64,000 nt of DNA from Lactobacillus sp. HBUAS51381 (GTDB lineage: Bacteria > Bacillota > Bacilli > Lactobacillales > Lactobacillaceae), in assembly GCF_012641095.1 (NCBI RefSeq), contig NZ_JAAVSC010000007.1, positions 35,501-99,500 of the forward strand. Direction: 5' to 3'. Shown piece by piece: positions 56,886 to 64,000 of this stretch (positions are counted from its first letter, which is position 1; the number at the start of each line of letters is the position of its first letter). The position numbers were made by a program, and so were the translations under genes. The notes beneath the pieces are model-generated. The model made no database searches. It was not told the origin of the DNA and saw only the letters and a list, made by a program, of their open reading frames with translations.

Positions 56886-58136
56886 ATGAAAAAAACGCAC
56901 CGGCTCCTGCTCACCCTGAGTGCCCTTGCCCTACTTGTCCCACTGAGTGCCTGCGGTCACCGTCAAGCCACCAAGGCCACGGCCCAAAAGCGAGTCACGA
57001 TTACCTTCTGGCACGGGATGACGGGAACTAACCAACAGGAACTTAATACGCTAATTCGTCACTTCAACCACACCCAATCGACCTACAAGGTGGTCCCCCA
57101 CGCACAGGGAAACTTTGCCACCGTCCAGCAAAAGATTACCGCGGCCGCCAAGTCTCACACCCTGCCTACCCTGGCGCAAACAACCTACACCAACGTCCCC
57201 GACTACGTTCACGGCGACTTTATTGTCCCGCTGGACGGTTACCTCCAGAAACAAACGCTCCGTCAGATCTCCCCCACACTCCGAGCATCCAGCCGCTATC
57301 AGGCCAAGACTTATGCGCTGCCTTTCTCGAAATCTGTCCGTGTTTTATACTACAATCGCGACCTGCTCCAACAAAATCACCTCGCCGTTCCCCAAACTTG
57401 GTCAGCCCTCCAACAGGCTAGCACTCAAGTCAAGGCTCAGGGCATCACCGGTCTGGCCTTAGATCAAAGTTTTACGGCCGAACTCAGCGCACTGTCCTTT
57501 GCCGCCAAGACCCCCTTAATTCAGAAACAGCCTCAGCTGACCAATACACGGACCCTAGCAGCGACCCATGCCATCTGGGACATGCTCAAGGACAAGACGG
57601 CCAGGACGGCGGGCACCGATGGCTTCGGCAATGTTCAATTTCTGAAGGGGAAAACCCTGTTCTTCGCCGGGTCGTCAGCCGCCATGGGCATCATGCAGGC
57701 CAGTACCCCCAAGGGGATGCACTGGAGCACGGCGCCACTCCCACGTTATCGGGGACGACGAGCCACAATCATTCAAGGAAATGACCTAGTTCTCTTCAAA
57801 TCGGCTTCAACCCAACAACGGCGCGGGGCCGCAGCCTTTATGACCTACCTGCTGCAGAAGAAACAAACGTTGCAGTGGGCTCGCGCAACTGGCTATCTGC
57901 CGCTAACCATCGCCGCATTAAGGAGCGCTGACTACCAAGATTATCTGAAGCATACCCCAGCGGCCCAAGCCGTTGCACAATCCCTAGCCTTCGGACATCA
58001 GGATCAAACGTTCTACGGCTACAGTCAGTACCTGAACGCCTTGAATCAGGCGGTCAACCAGCTCAGCGCGCTACAGACCACACCCGAAAAGGCGATGCGA
58101 CAACTCCAACCACGAGTTAAGCAGATTACTCAGTAA
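56886..58136 (+). CDS. ugpB: extracellular solute-binding lipoprotein, UgpB-like
   Basis: The 416-residue binding protein begins with a lipoprotein signal peptide (cleavage before Cys in LVPLSACGH, residue 23), so it is anchored outside the membrane. ITFWHGMTGTNQQELNTLI and SVRVLYYNRDLLQQNHLAVP resemble UgpB, the glycerol-3-phosphate binding protein. It is the last gene of the operon. The substrate, glycerol-3-phosphate or a glycerophosphodiester, is inferred from that resemblance. Confidence 0.75.
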   Translation: MKKTHRLLLTLSALALLVPLSACGHRQATKATAQKRVTITFWHGMTGTNQQELNTLIRHFNHTQSTYKVVPHAQGNFATVQQKITAAAKSHTLPTLAQTTYTNVPDYVHGDFIVPLDGYLQKQTLRQISPTLRASSRYQAKTYALPFSKSVRVLYYNRDLLQQNHLAVPQTWSALQQASTQVKAQGITGLALDQSFTAELSALSFAAKTPLIQKQPQLTNTRTLAATHAIWDMLKDKTARTAGTDGFGNVQFLKGKTLFFAGSSAAMGIMQASTPKGMHWSTAPLPRYRGRRATIIQGNDLVLFKSASTQQRRGAAAFMTYLLQKKQTLQWARATGYLPLTIAALRSADYQDYLKHTPAAQAVAQSLAFGHQDQTFYGYSQYLNALNQAVNQLSALQTTPEKAMRQLQPRVKQITQ

Positions 58137-58170
58137 TGCTGTTCACTAAAGCCTCGGATGTCCCTACACG

Positions 58171-58203
58171 CAGTCGATTCCGCTAACGGGGTCGACTGAT
58201 TTT
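58171..58203 (+). terminator. intrinsic terminator of the ABC operon
   Basis: CAGTCGA and TCGACTG form a seven-base stem followed by ATTTT, 34 bp after the binding-protein stop. Confidence 0.6.
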
Positions 58204-58227
58204 GTCGGTCAGCAAATTTTCGATATC

Positions 58228-58256
58228 AAAAAAGGTCGACCGCCATAGGCCGACCT
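58228..58256 (-). terminator. intrinsic terminator of WYL regulator gene
   Basis: AGGTCG and CGACCT with flanking pairs form a hairpin; on the minus strand it is followed by TTTTTT, 18 bp past the stop. Confidence 0.65.
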
Positions 58257-58273
58257 CCAATACTTACATTTAG

Positions 58274-59221
58274 TTACTCTTCGTACTGATTGCGGGCCGC
58301 CGTCAGCGTATCCCGCATCCGATTGACCAACGACACCGGGGACAAGACTTTTAAGCCGGTGCCCTGACTCAATAGCCACAGCATCGCCCCATCAACCTTG
58401 ACGTAAGCCTCAACAACGTAGCTACCGTCCGCATTTTGTTTGACGATTCGCGAGTCCGGAAAGTGATCCAAAACCGTCTGAATATTGTTACGATAGATGA
58501 AGCGAATCTGGGTCAGTGAGCCCGAATCCAGGAGATAAGTATAGTGCCGGTGCTCCTGCAGGGAGAAACGCGTTGCATAATCTAGCTTTTCTCCGGGGTG
58601 TTTTTCCAAGATGTCCGTCATCCGATCCAATCGGTATAACCAGTAACCACCGTGTTCCACGCTCAACATGGCAACGTAGAAGTAATAGGTCTCAAAGAAT
58701 AAGGTGACGGGCTGCGCGTGGTGAATCTGTGACCGTGGGGCTCCAGGTTCACTGCTTTGGTAAACAAAGACCATCTTCTGTGAACGACTAATACAGGCCG
58801 CCACCTCACGCAATCGCAACAGTAATGGCTGGGCATTGGACACCGGCGTATAGCTCCCCCGGGGAACCGTCAACTGCTGGCGAACAATGCGCTGCATGGT
58901 CGGCGACAAGCCGCTGCTTAGGTAGTTCAGCGTTGCCGTCAACTCCGGTCGGCTGAGTGCCCGCGAGCCCAACAGGATATTGCTTGCGGTTAAGACCATG
59001 TCTAACTCGTCTTGGTCACTTTGACGAGAAAGGTGATAAGCACCCTCATCTTCCACGAGGCGACCAGCCGCATAGTCTGCCAGTGCGCGGCGAATGTAGG
59101 CCAAGTCACGCTGACAGGTGCGATGACTGATGCCATAGTGTTGTTCCAACACCACTTGCTGTAGAGTTTCTCCCGTCATTAATCGCGTCAACACTTCAGC
59201 GATCCGCTGATTACTTTGCAT
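58274..59221 (-). CDS. WYL-domain transcriptional regulator
   Basis: The 315-residue protein starts with a winged helix-turn-helix (LVLEQHYGISHRTCQRDLAYI-like) and carries a WYL domain, with LFFETYYFYVAMLSVEHGGYW and YRLDRMTDI, followed by a WCX-like tail. WYL proteins sense nucleic acids or nucleotide ligands and act in stress or phage responses in some species. Convergent with the ABC operon; its target is unknown. Confidence 0.88.
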   Translation of the reverse strand: MQSNQRIAEVLTRLMTGETLQQVVLEQHYGISHRTCQRDLAYIRRALADYAAGRLVEDEGAYHLSRQSDQDELDMVLTASNILLGSRALSRPELTATLNYLSSGLSPTMQRIVRQQLTVPRGSYTPVSNAQPLLLRLREVAACISRSQKMVFVYQSSEPGAPRSQIHHAQPVTLFFETYYFYVAMLSVEHGGYWLYRLDRMTDILEKHPGEKLDYATRFSLQEHRHYTYLLDSGSLTQIRFIYRNNIQTVLDHFPDSRIVKQNADGSYVVEAYVKVDGAMLWLLSQGTGLKVLSPVSLVNRMRDTLTAARNQYEE

Positions 59222-59337
59222 ACCTTTCGTCCCACCTTGCCTTAAGCTACATACTCATTATTATGAGGCGTTAGGTGGCAAAGTTCAAGAAAAGGAATTG
59301 TCTATCAATTTAGATAATCCCCTTTTTAGAATATTGA

Positions 59338-59901
59338 CTATTTGACACCCTTGTAGGCTGCCTTTAAATTGGCGCGGTCGGACGGAGTAATATGATTTCT
59401 AAATTGGTAAGAATTCATAACACTCTTAGCTGACTTATTCAGTTTTAACCCCAAACTGTAGCCCAACGCTTGGGATGCTACACTAATTCGATCTGATGTC
59501 GAATATTTGTAATATCCATCATCCATAAATACTCGATGTAATTTCATACTTGAATGGATGATTACATTACCCGTATTATCGTTAACACCAGAATATCTCT
59601 GACTTTTTAGGGTTCCTGCGATAGATGTTAATCGAATATCTGCATTACTCTTTTTGTTCGTGTTTATTAACTTGACAACATGTTGACTATTCCAATTCTT
59701 GATTGCTGACTTCCAAATTCCCCGATAATGCTTAGATGTGGAATCAATATGATAAGTGATACGTTTTGAATCGAAATGCCCCCAATATGCTTTTTTCGAC
59801 GCATTTGCAGTGATGCCACCGGCACCCAGCAGGCTAATGCCAATGCCTAGTAAAGTAACAAACTTTAACAATCCTTTTAATTTGCGGTTCATTTTCAGCA
59901 T
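59338..59901 (-). CDS. secreted matrixin-like protein without zinc ligands (copy 1)
   Basis: A 187-residue exported protein with a signal peptide (to about residue 31, ITANASKKA). The C-terminal half follows the matrixin/M10-type metalloprotease plan, with TSKHYRGIWKSAIKNWNS and a final SDRANLKAAYKGVK, but the zinc motif is degenerate: QALGYSLGLKL stands where HELGHALGLGH is expected, so all three His and the catalytic Glu are lost. It cannot be a zinc protease as written. The ATG at 59901 has AAGGAG upstream. It is a tandem paralogue of the next gene. Confidence 0.7.
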   Translation of the reverse strand: MLKMNRKLKGLLKFVTLLGIGISLLGAGGITANASKKAYWGHFDSKRITYHIDSTSKHYRGIWKSAIKNWNSQHVVKLINTNKKSNADIRLTSIAGTLKSQRYSGVNDNTGNVIIHSSMKLHRVFMDDGYYKYSTSDRISVASQALGYSLGLKLNKSAKSVMNSYQFRNHITPSDRANLKAAYKGVK

Positions 59902-59968
59902 CGTAACAATCTCCTTGTATGTATGATGAACATGCTTCTCTATTCTTGATAAAACCAATACTTTTCCC

Positions 59969-60005
59969 TGAAGTGGACCCTCTCCAATTCGAGGGTATCA
60001 CTTCA
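59969..60005. repeat. 37-bp imperfect inverted repeat
   Basis: TGAAGTG at the left and CACTTCA at the right flank ACCCTC and GAGGGT, giving a hairpin of 37 bp. Possible insertion-sequence end or operator upstream of copy 1. The rest of 60006-60416 is AT-rich and I see no gene. Confidence 0.45.
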
Positions 60006-60416
60006 ACCTACCAAAATGGCGGTCATTTGATTTCACAACTTGGGAGGGTCTTTCTTAACTGTCATTCCCTATAATTTTGATCCACTATTAGCACTTGTGT
60101 ACTACAACATATGCTCTTTCGCAACGGAAACTTCAAATTACAAACTTTTTGCTTATCAATTTGAAATTCGCTACTTAATTTTAAAAAAATTACGTTACTA
60201 GCACTACGCATTACCTATGATAGATATACGCCAAGCTTAGATCCGTATAAAATGATGTGCTGCACCAGAAACTATCGTCAGTCTCAGCGATAATCCTATG
60301 GCACACGTGATACCTGCATTCTTAACTAGCTTTAAGCTGCACGTCCTCTACTATGAGGCGTCAGGTGTTAAAATTCAGGAAAAGGAATTATAAACTGATG
60401 ATTTTTAGGACATTGA

Positions 60417-60980
60417 CTACTTGACACCCTTGTAGGCTGCCTTTAAATTGGCACGGTCGAATGACGTAATGTGAAAGTTATCTTGAGATTGGTTCATAAC
60501 ACTTGATTTTGAAGTATCCCCGAGCCATTCCAGGCCCAACCCAAATCCAATTTCAGAAATTGCATATTGTACTCGCGTACTATTATCAAATTCATACGCA
60601 TCTAAAGCATGTCGATTCAAGCGAACTGATGAATTCATGATCGAGTCCCCCATTGTCCAGTAACGAGTATAATCGACTTTATTACTATTTTTTGACACGG
60701 TCGTCATTCTTATGTCCGCATTCTTTTTACTTTTTGTACTCTTTAGTTTAATAACTTTTTGCTCTTTATTCCAAGCTTTAACTGCCGATTTCCAAATACC
60801 ACGATAATGTTTTGATGTTGAATCAATGTGGTAGGTGATACGGCGTGAGTCAAAGTGAGCACAATAATTCTTGCTAGACGCATTTGCTGTTACACTACCG
60901 GCACCCATTAAGCTGACACCAATCCCCAGCAAAGTGACAAACTTTACTAATCCCTTTGCTTTGCACTTCGTTCCCAACAT
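60417..60980 (-). CDS. secreted matrixin-like protein without zinc ligands (copy 2)
   Basis: A 187-residue paralogue of the previous gene, with the same signal peptide type (VTLLGIGVSLMGAG), the same TSKHYRGIWKSAVKAWN stretch and the same SFDRANLKAAYKGVK end. The zinc site is again lost: SEIGFGLGLEW in place of HELGHALGLGH, with only the catalytic Glu kept. AAAGGAG precedes the ATG. A 26-bp palindrome lies between its promoter and start. Function unknown; both may act as binding or toxin-like secreted proteins. Confidence 0.7.
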   Translation of the reverse strand: MLGTKCKAKGLVKFVTLLGIGVSLMGAGSVTANASSKNYCAHFDSRRITYHIDSTSKHYRGIWKSAVKAWNKEQKVIKLKSTKSKKNADIRMTTVSKNSNKVDYTRYWTMGDSIMNSSVRLNRHALDAYEFDNSTRVQYAISEIGFGLGLEWLGDTSKSSVMNQSQDNFHITSFDRANLKAAYKGVK

Positions 60981-61007
60981 AATACCAATCTCCTTTGTAC
61001 GCGTTGT

Positions 61008-61033
61008 ACAGTTCCGTAATATTACCGAACTGT
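61008..61033. promoter_or_regulatory. 26-bp palindrome upstream of copy 2
   Basis: ACAGTTC-12 bp-GAACTGT with a symmetric GTAATATTAC centre (24 of 26 positions symmetric). It lies just after the probable -10 (TATAAT on minus, 61054-61049), so it is an operator or an mRNA hairpin. A second palindrome, TGACA-5 bp-TGTCA, at 61066-61080 is upstream of that -10. Confidence 0.6.
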
Positions 61034-61080
61034 TCTTTCACAGACTTGATTATACAAAACGCCGATGACACAATATGTCA

Positions 61081-61487
61081 TAATTGCTCAGCTAAATGGA
61101 AAACTTTTATATCCTTACGTGTCAGCTCGCCAGGTCAGAAATTAACTAGGTTTGATGTCAACAAATAGGCCATTTTTTTGTCACACTTAAATCCCCATTT
61201 TCTCTAACTTTGTGATACCTTTACCATCACTTTTAAGAGTACATTAAATAGCCATTAGCTCTATTTTAGATGATAACTGATTGGTCTCTAGTCCCCTCTA
61301 AGCTGAACTCGGTTGGGAACAGTTGACGTTGTTTTCGCAGCTTCATGGGCGCTCTGATTCGAGCAATACATTTCTTGTTCATAAGAAAAACTTCACCAAT
61401 TTGTTGGATGAGGTGATCATATCGTGTTGTGGCGGTCAATCGCTGACGATCAGCTATTTGGTGCTTACTGATGAACTAAAACGGGAT
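61081..61487. other. intergenic region without a clear gene
   Basis: About 400 AT-rich bases hold no supported gene. A 62-codon open stretch without a start (61302-61490) is noted and not called. Confidence 0.4.
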
Positions 61488-61530
61488 TAAAAAATCACCC
61501 GCCGTTATTACGAATGAACGAGTGATTTTG
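61488..61530 (-). terminator. terminator hairpin of TetR gene
   Basis: AAATCAC and GTGATTT enclose CGTT and AACG; A-tract on the plus strand gives a T-tract for the minus-strand TetR transcript. It resembles the hairpin at 53727-53766. Confidence 0.6.
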
Positions 61531-61577
61531 CTTTCTACGTGATTACGCTATTACAACTCCATCTCATATTATCTACT

Positions 61578-62132
61578 TCACTGAAAAAGTTGCTTACTAA
61601 TCTTGGAAAGAATTTTCATTCCATCTGAAAGTTCCGAAAATTCTGGTACATGTCGATTTTCCAAAATAAAATCCAAATCGCCCATGGCTAAATTTACCAA
61701 TAGGTAACTCGAAAAACTATTCGTCTCGATTTCCAATCTATCTTGATAGATTTCTGCACATAGTCGACGACATTGCGCATCAAACCCTTTTTCTCCCAAC
61801 GGAATCAAACGAATCTTTTGAAGTACAGTGGCTTGGCCCTTAAATTGTGAAACTAGATTCACTAAAAACACCTTATACCAGTTTGTTTGCCGACTATCTG
61901 ATTGTTCTAAGCTTTGCTCAATTGCTGAGCGCAGACGCTTTATCCACTGATTGACTACCTGTTCTGCCAGTTCGGATATGCTACCGTAATGAGCATAGAA
62001 AGTACTTCGATCAACGTGACTCAACCGGGCCAATTCCGAGACTCCTAAATTTTCAAAACCAGGTTCGGTCAATACTCTAACAAAGGCCCGTTGAATATCT
62101 GCATCAGTCCGTTCAAAACGATGGCCCGCCAT
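61578..62132 (-). CDS. TetR/AcrR family transcriptional regulator
   Basis: The 184-residue protein has a TetR helix-turn-helix, LGVSELARLSHVDRSTFYAHYG, at about residues 29-50, and a divergent C-terminal domain (TetR_C type, with YLLVNLAMGDLDFILEN). It lies between the pseudo-matrixins and the surface protein. Target and ligand are unknown. Confidence 0.85.
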   Translation of the reverse strand: MAGHRFERTDADIQRAFVRVLTEPGFENLGVSELARLSHVDRSTFYAHYGSISELAEQVVNQWIKRLRSAIEQSLEQSDSRQTNWYKVFLVNLVSQFKGQATVLQKIRLIPLGEKGFDAQCRRLCAEIYQDRLEIETNSFSSYLLVNLAMGDLDFILENRHVPEFSELSDGMKILSKISKQLFQ

Positions 62133-62216
62133 TTAAATCATCCCTTCAATGATATCTTACACATTGTCAGTTTGCACAACAATGCTCAACATCAAGAAAT
62201 TTAAAATTAACGACAC

Positions 62217-62249
62217 AAAACCGCCCCACCAAAAAACACGGGACGGTTC
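62217..62249 (-). terminator. terminator of surface protein gene
   Basis: On the minus strand ACCGTCCC and GGGGCGGT form a hairpin followed by TTTTGT, about 44 bp after the stop of the LPxTG protein. Confidence 0.65.
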
Positions 62250-62292
62250 TTAGCCTAATAATCATTACTATCGTGTTACTTATTTAACCCGT

Positions 62293-64000
62293 TTAATGCC
62301 GACGACGAAAAGCAAACGGTACAGTTAACAGCACTAACAATATCTCTCCTAAATGAGCCCAGAAGCCCTCATTCTTTTGCCCCGTTTGTGGCAATTCACT
62401 TTCCTGCTGAACTGGCATGTGTTTAGTTCCTGTATTACGTGCACGCTCGGCATTAGAAATTGCTAACGACTGTGAATGACGACTACTAATTTCATCAGCA
62501 GCTTGTCGCGTAAAAGATGTGATCATCCCAAGCTCATCAAATCGAACAATGATAATGCCACCTTTACCATCGGGCAAAACTACAAATGGAGAACCTGAAG
62601 CAATTGTCCGTTGCTCAACAAGGTAACCATTTCTTAGTTCACGAATGATTCGCTTAGCAGTCGCCGGGTCATAGGTATAAATAATTTTACTACCATCCGG
62701 CCATTGCTTGGTAATCTTCACGGTCTTCTCCGGCTCATTCGTAGGCTCATTCGCAGGCTCGTCCGTAGGTTCATCAACTGGCACATCAACAGCCACATTG
62801 TGACTAGCTGGATAATGAGTGATCGTTGGCAAGGTATCAGATTCGTTAATCTTGACAACGATGGTTCCGCCATCACCATCTGGTAAGGTGACGTTCGAAT
62901 CACCAGGATTCATCGTCTGTTCACTAACGATCTTGCCATCCTTTTGTTCCGTGACCGTTCGTTCACCCGTCTTGGGATCATAGGTGTACGTTGTTGTACT
63001 CCCATCATTCCAGACTTTGATAACCTTGGTAACATCACCAGTAGAATCCTTGGTTGCAGTCGTCACGTTATTCGACCCATCGGTATCTTTGTGGGTTGTG
63101 TAGTGTTCAATTGTTGGCTGTGCGCCTGGCTGCCCTGCATCAACCGTCGTTTCAACATCACTACCATCCGACAGGGTCACGTTCGAATCACCAGGGGCAA
63201 TCGTCTGTTCACTAACAGTCTTGCCATCCTTTTGTTCCGTAACCTTTCGTTCGCCCGTCTTAGGATCATAGGTGTACGTAGTGGTACTCCCATCATGCCA
63301 GACTTTAGTAACCTTAGTGACATTACCAGTGGAATCTTCGGTCGTGGTTGTCACGTTATCCGACTTATCAACATCTTGTTGAGTTGTGTAATGCTCAATC
63401 GTTGGTTCCTTAGTTTCAGGGTCAATCGTTACAACACTAGTTGCACCCTCACCATCAGGTAACGTTAGTTTAATAGAATCAGGTGTAATAGCCTGATAGC
63501 CAGTCTCTTCACCATTCTTCTGTTCCGTCACATTTCCTTTACCTGTCGCTGGATCATAGGTATACGTGGTCGTACTCCCATCATTCCAGACTTTGGTAAC
63601 CTTAGTGACGTTACCAGTTGAATCTTTGGTCATAGTTGTCACGTTATTTGACTTGTCGGTATCGTGCTGAGTTGTGTAGTGCTCAATCGTTGGCTGTTCT
63701 CCTGGCTTCCCAACGTCAACTGTCGTTTCAACATCACTGCCGTCTGGTAAAGTCACGTTCGAATCGCCAGGTTCAATCGTCTTTTCACTAACGGCCTTGC
63801 CATCTTGCTGTTCCGTGACCTTCCCCTCACCCGTCTTAGGATCATAGGTATACGTGGTTGTACTCTCGTCATTCCAGACTTTGGTGACCTTGGTAACATT
63901 GCCAGTTGAATCTTTGGTTATGGTTGTCACATTGTTCGACTCATCGGTATCTTTGTGGGTTGTATAGTGTTCAATTGTTGGCTGTGAACCCGGTTGCCCA
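62293..64000 (-). CDS. LPxTG-anchored repeat surface protein, N-terminus beyond window
   Basis: The frame is open from the window end to 62293, so at least 568 residues are seen and the signal peptide is outside. It holds four near-identical units of 96 residues (DSTGNVTKVTKVWNDGSTTT and DSNVTLPDGSDVETT in each), a degenerate fifth unit, a Pro/Glu linker (VDEPTDEPANEPTNEPEK), and a sortase signal: LPQTG, a hydrophobic segment and FRRRH. The Thr/Asp-rich repeats and anchor fit a wall-bound adhesin or extended stalk. The M shown at 63930 is inside the repeats and is not a true start. Confidence 0.9.
   Translation of the reverse strand, partial: GQPGSQPTIEHYTTHKDTDESNNVTTITKDSTGNVTKVTKVWNDESTTTYTYDPKTGEGKVTEQQDGKAVSEKTIEPGDSNVTLPDGSDVETTVDVGKPGEQPTIEHYTTQHDTDKSNNVTTMTKDSTGNVTKVTKVWNDGSTTTYTYDPATGKGNVTEQKNGEETGYQAITPDSIKLTLPDGEGATSVVTIDPETKEPTIEHYTTQQDVDKSDNVTTTTEDSTGNVTKVTKVWHDGSTTTYTYDPKTGERKVTEQKDGKTVSEQTIAPGDSNVTLSDGSDVETTVDAGQPGAQPTIEHYTTHKDTDGSNNVTTATKDSTGDVTKVIKVWNDGSTTTYTYDPKTGERTVTEQKDGKIVSEQTMNPGDSNVTLPDGDGGTIVVKINESDTLPTITHYPASHNVAVDVPVDEPTDEPANEPTNEPEKTVKITKQWPDGSKIIYTYDPATAKRIIRELRNGYLVEQRTIASGSPFVVLPDGKGGIIIVRFDELGMITSFTRQAADEISSRHSQSLAISNAERARNTGTKHMPVQQESELPQTGQKNEGFWAHLGEILLVLLTVPFAFRRRH
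62830..64000 (-). repeat. four tandem 288-bp coding repeats
   Basis: Units begin at 63930, 63642, 63354 and 63066 on the minus strand, 288 bp (96 codons) each, and the array continues past the window. Units differ by a few per cent at DNA level, which suggests recent duplication. Confidence 0.8.

Noticed and set aside
61302..61490. 62-codon open plus-strand stretch, ending LTDELKRD
   Set aside because: No ATG, no ribosome site and no family resemblance; kept only as a possible remnant.
63930..63932. GTG at 63930 as the start of the surface protein
   Set aside because: The frame continues upstream as a repeat unit to the window end.
62293..64000. Tandem repeats as a possible CRISPR array
   Set aside because: Repeats are 288 bp, in frame and coding, without short repeat-spacer order.

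Overview
The window looks like chromosome from a fairly GC-rich member of the Lactobacillaceae (a Levilactobacillus- or Lactiplantibacillus-like lactobacillus; the genus is inferred, not shown). The reasons are Gram-positive type ribosome sites, a mevalonate isoprenoid operon, a Firmicutes-style block of gpsB, ypsA, recU, pbp1A, dnaD, ypmB and dinG, a type B RNase P RNA, an LPxTG surface protein and candidate CRE and GlnR sites. I see no tRNA, rRNA, CRISPR array or prophage.

Layout. 1-8.5 kb: an EbsA-like membrane protein cut by the window edge, an RNase HI-like protein, a FAD oxidoreductase, a nitroreductase, a TetR repressor divergent from a CPBP protease, an acyltransferase/Nudix pair, and the ammonium channel amtB behind GlnR-type boxes. 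8.7-14 kb: an AraC regulator divergent from a UvrA-like ABC protein and a hexapeptide acetyltransferase, then an AraC/GyrI-like regulator. 14-31 kb: the conserved core (HIT protein, YpsC/RlmL-type methyltransferase, rnpB, gpsB, ypsA, recU, pbp1A, dnaD, aspartate aminotransferase, ypmB, dinG). It is interrupted by an alpha-galactosidase gene with a CRE site and by an IS200-like element plus a secreted PAP2 phosphatase. 31.6-35.7 kb: the mevalonate genes mvk, mvaD, mvaK2 and fni. 35.8-39.5 kb: an RNA m5C methyltransferase, a HAD phosphatase and an M20 peptidase. 39.8-44.9 kb: a lower-GC carbohydrate locus (MFS transporter, GH5, GH43, AraC regulator, CRE). 45-53.5 kb: glpK, a tautomerase, a YitT protein, a C69 dipeptidase, a YjeM-like amino acid transporter, and kup with a small membrane protein. 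53.7-58.1 kb: a candidate small RNA and a Ugp-type ABC importer. 58.3-64 kb: a WYL regulator, two tandem secreted proteins that look like matrixins without their zinc ligands, a TetR regulator, and a long repeat-rich LPxTG surface protein cut by the window end.

How the genes work together. The mevalonate operon makes isoprenoid precursors for undecaprenyl carriers, which fits with nearby cell-wall functions (PBP1A, GpsB). Several catabolic genes (melA, the GH5/GH43 operon) carry CRE-like sites and are probably under CcpA. amtB has two exact GlnR/TnrA-type boxes, one over its -10. Two regulators, AraC at 8750 and TetR at 3574, have clear symmetric candidate operators beside them.

The most unusual items are the pseudo-matrixin pair with its 26-bp palindrome, the promoter/hairpin/terminator unit upstream of kup, and the paired inverted repeats in the AraC/UvrA-like divergent promoter.
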